Shown: piece after piece, positions 59,650-64,000 of the stretch
Layout: each line of letters starts with the position of its first letter
Numbering within the stretch: position 1 is the first letter of the stretch
Origin: Chlorokybus atmophyticus
Taxonomy: Eukaryota; Streptophyta; Chlorokybophyceae; Chlorokybales; Chlorokybaceae
Direction: 5' to 3'
Assembly (NCBI GenBank): GCA_009103225.1
Contig: RHPI01000818.1
Span: 366,307 to 430,306, forward strand
Length of the DNA: 64,000 nucleotides
Notes under the pieces: generated by a model
The model's database searches: none
Told to the model about the DNA's origin: nothing
The model's input: the letters and a program-made list of their open reading frames with translations, nothing else
Made by a program: the position numbers and the translations under genes

Positions 59650-61123
59650 TCAAACAACAGCTAGTTTCACTCTTCTCTTTTTCTTATTGCCAAAACCGCT
59701 ACCACTACGTCGGCGCGCCCAAAATGCTTTGAACCTCGCTGGGTTGCCTTCATCCATATTGTAACCTTTGCACCCTCGAGAGTCGTATTGGGCGATATAC
59801 ATAGCTTCTAACCAATCTATTCGCGCCTTGCAATGTCCTTTATCTAATACTTCCAACTGCACTTGCTCTTCAAAAGGTTTACTGCTATCTAAGTCAGGCA
59901 ACATTTTCTTAGGCGGGTGTCTACGATGTTCCTTATAACGTCGACCTGGGTGGTTACTTTGACCGATATATACTTTCTGTGTTGCCACATGCGTCAACTT
60001 GTAGATAAACTTCACACCTGTGTTTATGGGTTGCGCACGTTTTTTGAGTTACGTGCAGAGGCGCGAATGTTGGTGTTGGCATTGATGCTGTTTCTTGCTG
60101 CCAAGGATCGCAGGATCATCTGGACCTCATCGTTTACCTGCAAAGAACAATGGTACCATGAATGATGCAGTACACATCCGAGATTGATGTTGAATATGGA
60201 ACATATATGCGTAGCGAAGTAGAAGCAAGGAAACAGACCACGGGTACAGGATATGAACAAAGGGAGCCAATGCAACAACAGAAGTGTAACAAAAGATGGA
60301 GCGACTGCATGGGTTCTGGCTTGATGTGCCCATTGTTGTTGAACTCTGCTACGCAACCATAGCATTCTCACGCATCGCGACTAATCTTGGCAAGCACAGT
60401 AATCCCATCATCAACTTGGATAACCACACACCTCATTGGCAGCAACATTTGCTACTGGAGCTTCCCTTGGGTCTGCTTTGTTGATTTGCTCAATGATTTT
60501 TTCTGCCTTTCCTTGCGACATGAAACGCGCTGTCTCCCAGTTGCAAACTTTGCGAATGTGAACCAGCTCGAACACCTGTGAAACATCTGTTAACTACAGG
60601 TATTTGGCCAATGACCCAGTGTCACATTGATACATACCTGATTAGCGTAAATTGGCTCTGCATTATCAGGAAGCTCCGGGTTGTCCTTGCGCATCAGAGT
60701 GTCCCACAGCTTGTAAGCTACTTGGCGCTTCAGGTCATCAGCAATGTCGATGCCGAGCTTCCTGAGGTAGTAGATGCATGTTCCTACACATACTTGCATC
60801 AGTTAACACATGCACCACAGTGTGTCAGTGTACATTTTCCGCTTCTCACCAGTTGCAATAGAGTCCCCATGGTTTATGCGAAACTCTTGAGCTCTCTCTT
60901 TGGCAGGGCGAATTAACTTATCGGCCTCTGGCTTGGTGAATAGCCCCTCAAGCTTGTCGGGAGTGATTCCTGCTGAGTCACATGCTACCAGTTGTTTCGC
61001 TGTCAGCGGACGACCAGGCGCATCACCTCCAGAGCTACTGGTACGTAGACTCTTAGAGCCAGGTTCGTCATTGGAAATTTGAGCGTGGAGCCTCTCGAAC
61101 AGGTCTTTTCCGTTAAAGTCCAT
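59650..61123 (-). CDS. GIY-YIG nuclease with novel N-terminal region
   Basis: Five exons (61123-60850, 60783-60638, 60575-60432, 60137-60053, 60017-59650) join in frame to 338 residues. Residues 1-215 (MDFNGKDLFERLHAQISNDE, GIDIADDLKRQVAYKLWDTL, ARFMSQGKAEKIIEQINKAD) match nothing I know. The C-terminal 120 residues are a GIY-YIG endonuclease: FIYKLTHVATQKVYIGQSNH, then RRYKEHRRHPP with the catalytic Arg region, and WLEAMYIAQYDSRGCKGYN with the catalytic Glu position; the tail is basic (KKKRRVK). The last intron (60052-60018) is only 35 bp; if it is not removed, translation stops at TAA 60024 and gives a 225-residue protein without the nuclease. GIY-YIG domains cut DNA in homing, repair and some transposable elements. 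Confidence 0.75.
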
Positions 61124-61611
61124 GCTGTCAACCAGGTGCATTGTCAATGTAACGCTCGCCAACTAATGACTCACAGGTTCGAGATCAAACAGAGGCCAAC
61201 TGAGCCACGTTGTTACCTGTGTCTGGCTGAGGTGACAGTTTCCGACGATGGGCAGGTGTCTGAGGCAGGTGATGCGACAGGCATGTATGCACAGTGCCCT
61301 GCGACTTGATGTTTCAACTGGTGTACATTTACAGCAGCGCTAGATATATTGCCAATGTATATCTGCGTGGCAAGGAAAAGGGTCTGTGTCGGCAGAACAC
61401 CACGTGCTAAGCCATGCCGCCATGCGATTGGTCAGAAGAGTTGATGGGATGGAGGAGATGATTGCATACAAAGCATGGTTGGATGACGGGTGATACGGCA
61501 ATCAACTGAATGTGCCATGTCATCAAACCGTACATGCGTACAGTGTGGTCATGAGATGCAGTTCATCTTACGCGATATGGTTCCATATCGTCGAACATGG
61601 AACCATATAAC

Positions 61612-61826
61612 GCAATGTTTTGCAACATCGTTCATTCATGCACAAACATCATGCGATATCCGTTGATATCAAACAACGTTGCGCAACAGCGTACTATGAA
61701 GCCTAAAGCAATATCGTCCAACTTGGCAGCATGTAGTGCAATGTTGTGCAACATCGATCTAACATGCTCAAACACTCGCGATATGCGTCGATATCAAACA
61801 ACGTTGCGCAACATCGTATCATATCG
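61612..61826. repeat. Two-copy tandem palindromic repeat, period about 126 bp
   Basis: Unit 1 from 61612 and unit 2 from 61738 both begin GCAATGTT-TGCAACATCG and share GATATCAAACAACGTTGCGC followed by AACA. The units are full of small palindromes (TTGCGCAA, GATATC, GCGATATG). They lie between the GIY-YIG and helicase genes. Confidence 0.8.
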
Positions 61827-61889
61827 CCAAATGATGCAACATTTGTCACACCATTGCGCAACACTAACTGGACTTACCAATTATCAACG

Positions 61890-63987
61890 TCAATCCCCAG
61901 GAACGGGCGTCATCTTTTCAGGGCGCGGTAAACGCGTCAACCGTAAATAGGCCCTGTTTGTCACGCGCGACAACGCCACATACCACAATCCAGGAGCAAA
62001 AGCTTCCTGCATGTGGACAACAGTAGTTGATTGCAGCGTCGCACCGTGACACTTGTGCACTGTCATTGCATACGCTAGCTGCAAAGGAAACACAGCTTTG
62101 TAGTACGTTTTGCCTTGAAACGTTGCTGTTTGCTGTATTGTTCGGCGCATCCACATGGAGTCTGCCAAATGGTCAAGTGTAACTTGTATACTGCTCACAT
62201 TACCTTTGTAGTATCTAAACTGCGTCACTGTTCCAAAGACCCATTGGCTACACCATCTTGCAGTGAAACGTTTTCTAAAACCAACACCTTTGCTCCCTTG
62301 GCGACTGAAGGTAATAAGTTGAACTTGGGCTTGTGAATCCGGTCGTATAGCTCGGGCACGTTCACTGCATTAGAAGTAATTTGTATTGGCACAATGGTAT
62401 CGGCTGCAAAACGTTGTCTCACAATCATGCTGTTGAAAGCCAGTGTGTCTTGTACATGTGAACACAATATGGTTGCATCACTTGGTAACTGTTGTAAGTA
62501 CTCCGAAGTGACCAGACAGCCACCTAATGCATCTGCTATCTCTGTTGAACTGGGTATGCCAGAACGAATCTGAATCATGTATTCAGCAAACAGAGGGTCT
62601 GAAGCATGACGCATTGAAAATGTTGCCTACGTAATGGCCACCTCTGTGATGCAGAAATATGGCATTTGTGGCAAACCTGCGATGTGTCTTGGACTTTGTG
62701 TCCACAAACTGCTGGCAGTTGCTTGTGGTCACCAACCAATACAACGCCGATTGTTTGTAGAAATTCTGGTCCATGAACTTGCTGTAAGCGCAGCATCACC
62801 AAGTCAAACAACCGCGATGTCATCATGGAAAACTCGTCAATAATAAATACTCGACAATGATGTAACAGTTTGTAAGCATCATCCATAGCAGTTACAAACC
62901 GGAGTTGCTGACCGTTGACAGGTATTGCGAAGTTGGAATGTACAGTTGAAGCTGATGAGCTGAGCCGCAAAGCCGCAGCGCCAGTTGTAGCACTGAGTAA
63001 AACAGGTATCCCAGCAACGCGCAACTTGTGAGTGATGAATTTGGTCAAAAATGTTTTGCCTGTTCCCGGACAACCAGATATCACATGTAAACCAACCGGT
63101 GTTGCAATGATACTACTTGCGGTGCGTTCTTGCTGGCTGGTCAAAGAGAGATTGTTCGCAAACGCAAACTCCTCAACATTCAATGTACCTTGAAACATTG
63201 GCGCCGATACATCTGAGTCCGTTGTCACAGTTGAAGCTGGAGATGAGATGCAGGATTGGATGATGAAGCTGTTGGATACTGCGTAGTAGGTTCTGGTGCA
63301 GTTTGACTGTCTGTCGGACCAGCTGCAGCTATAGACAAGGCATTAATAGCATTATCAGTGGTCTGCATCATGGCATTCATCATATGGTGAATCTTAACAT
63401 CATTGTATAGATGACGTTCGGCATAGCGCGTGACATGTGTCAACAAACTGCGGTTTGTGTTGTTAATGAAACCCCGCAACACACATTCTTCATAGTAAGT
63501 GCGTGATTGGTTGTTCAAAGAAATCAAATCAACTTCAGAGCGAAAAGTAACCCGCTGAAGAAGTAAATTGAAACAAAACCCTTCAGCTGTGTACAGGATG
63601 GTAATCCGTGAATCTGATGATGCGCGGGACAGCTAACTCATAAACGAATGCATTCAGTCTGTCTCTTTGAGTACGCACAGTGTTATGTGGCACAGAGTCT
63701 CCATCTCGGTGCATATACTGTCGAAAGTAGTTGTACATTGTGACTCTTTCTACCTCGTCAGGCCTGACACAATAACGATGAATGGGATGCACAATTACTG
63801 TCCGTGCACGACTGTTCACTATGCGAAAACGATTGTTAAGCAAACGCGTGTCAACATATGTTACATTGGACGACATTTGCATGATGGGAATATCTAAACA
63901 TATCAAAGCAGCTTCAACTGGAGCAATGGGTTTGGACAAGTACATTGTGTTCAATATGCGCAATTCGTTAACAGTCAATCCTTGCAA
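61890..63987 (-). pseudogene. Helitron-like Pif1 helicase, partial and frame-broken
   Basis: The gene is read leftwards and continues past the right edge. Segments in different frames: 63987-63583 (LSKPIAPVEAALICLDIPIM, FRQYMHRDGDSVPHN), 63527-63225, 63228-62575, 62614-62225 and 62228-61890. The helicase core shows Walker A GCPGTGKTFLTKF, Walker B FIIDEFSMM, motif III VVLVGDHKQLPAVCG, and the C-terminal Pif1 motif LAYAMTVHKCHGATLQSTTV with WYVALSRVTN. The upstream segment resembles the region between the HUH nuclease and the helicase in Helitrons (x-PVEAALICLDIPI). Four frame changes without obvious splice sites suggest decay, although some could be introns. The Rep/HUH part would lie to the right of the window. 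Confidence 0.75.
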
Positions 63988-64000
63988 ACCGAGTGCATTG

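Overview
This is a eukaryotic nuclear window. Its protein genes are split by many GT-AG introns (and some GC-AG introns), it carries a spliceosomal U6 snRNA gene, and all three stop codons end ordinary genes. The coding repertoire fits a flagellated, probably photosynthetic protist: a plant-type cyclin T, a small heat-shock protein with a plastid-like Ser/Ala-rich leader, organelle-targeted MnmA and DnaJ, a half-size ABCB transporter of the plant TAP type, and a PIH1D2-like protein of the kind tied to axonemal dynein assembly. An AT-rich insert near 42.6 kb contains the C-terminal part of a mitochondrion-encoded sdh4, so the donor mitochondrial genome probably still carries sdh4. Together this suggests an alga of the streptophyte/green, red or cryptophyte kind; I cannot name the species.

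Layout. From 1 to 42.5 kb the window is gene-dense. In order: an unrecognised multi-exon gene (minus); a UQCC5/SMIM4-like gene and a PIH1D2-like gene (plus); a coiled-coil gene and an HSP20 gene (minus); a 19-exon membrane-anchored Kelch gene (plus); an ABCB half transporter (minus); U6 snRNA and mnmA/TRMU (plus); a geneless 3.2 kb; cyclin T (minus); a gamma-glutamylcyclotransferase-like gene (plus); mitochondrial DnaJ (minus); and a small mitochondrial membrane protein gene (plus). Five of the gene pairs are head to head. For most of these genes I could assemble complete open exon chains whose total length is a multiple of three.

From 42.5 kb to the right end the window is dominated by inserted DNA. 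It holds a mitochondrial DNA insert, a complete but disabled Ty1/copia retrotransposon with 5-bp target duplications, a decayed hAT transposase, foldback and tRNA-derived short elements, and an island at 56.6-64 kb. That island contains a zinc-finger/coiled-coil/RING gene enclosed by about 140-bp imperfect inverted repeats, a spliced GIY-YIG nuclease gene whose last intron is 35 bp, a tandem palindromic repeat, and a Pif1-type helicase of Helitron appearance that runs off the right edge. The island is the best candidate for an undescribed mobile system.

Introns and spacers are unusually rich in alternating TG/CA/CG tracts, and several contain perfect short-loop inverted repeats of 12-22 bp.
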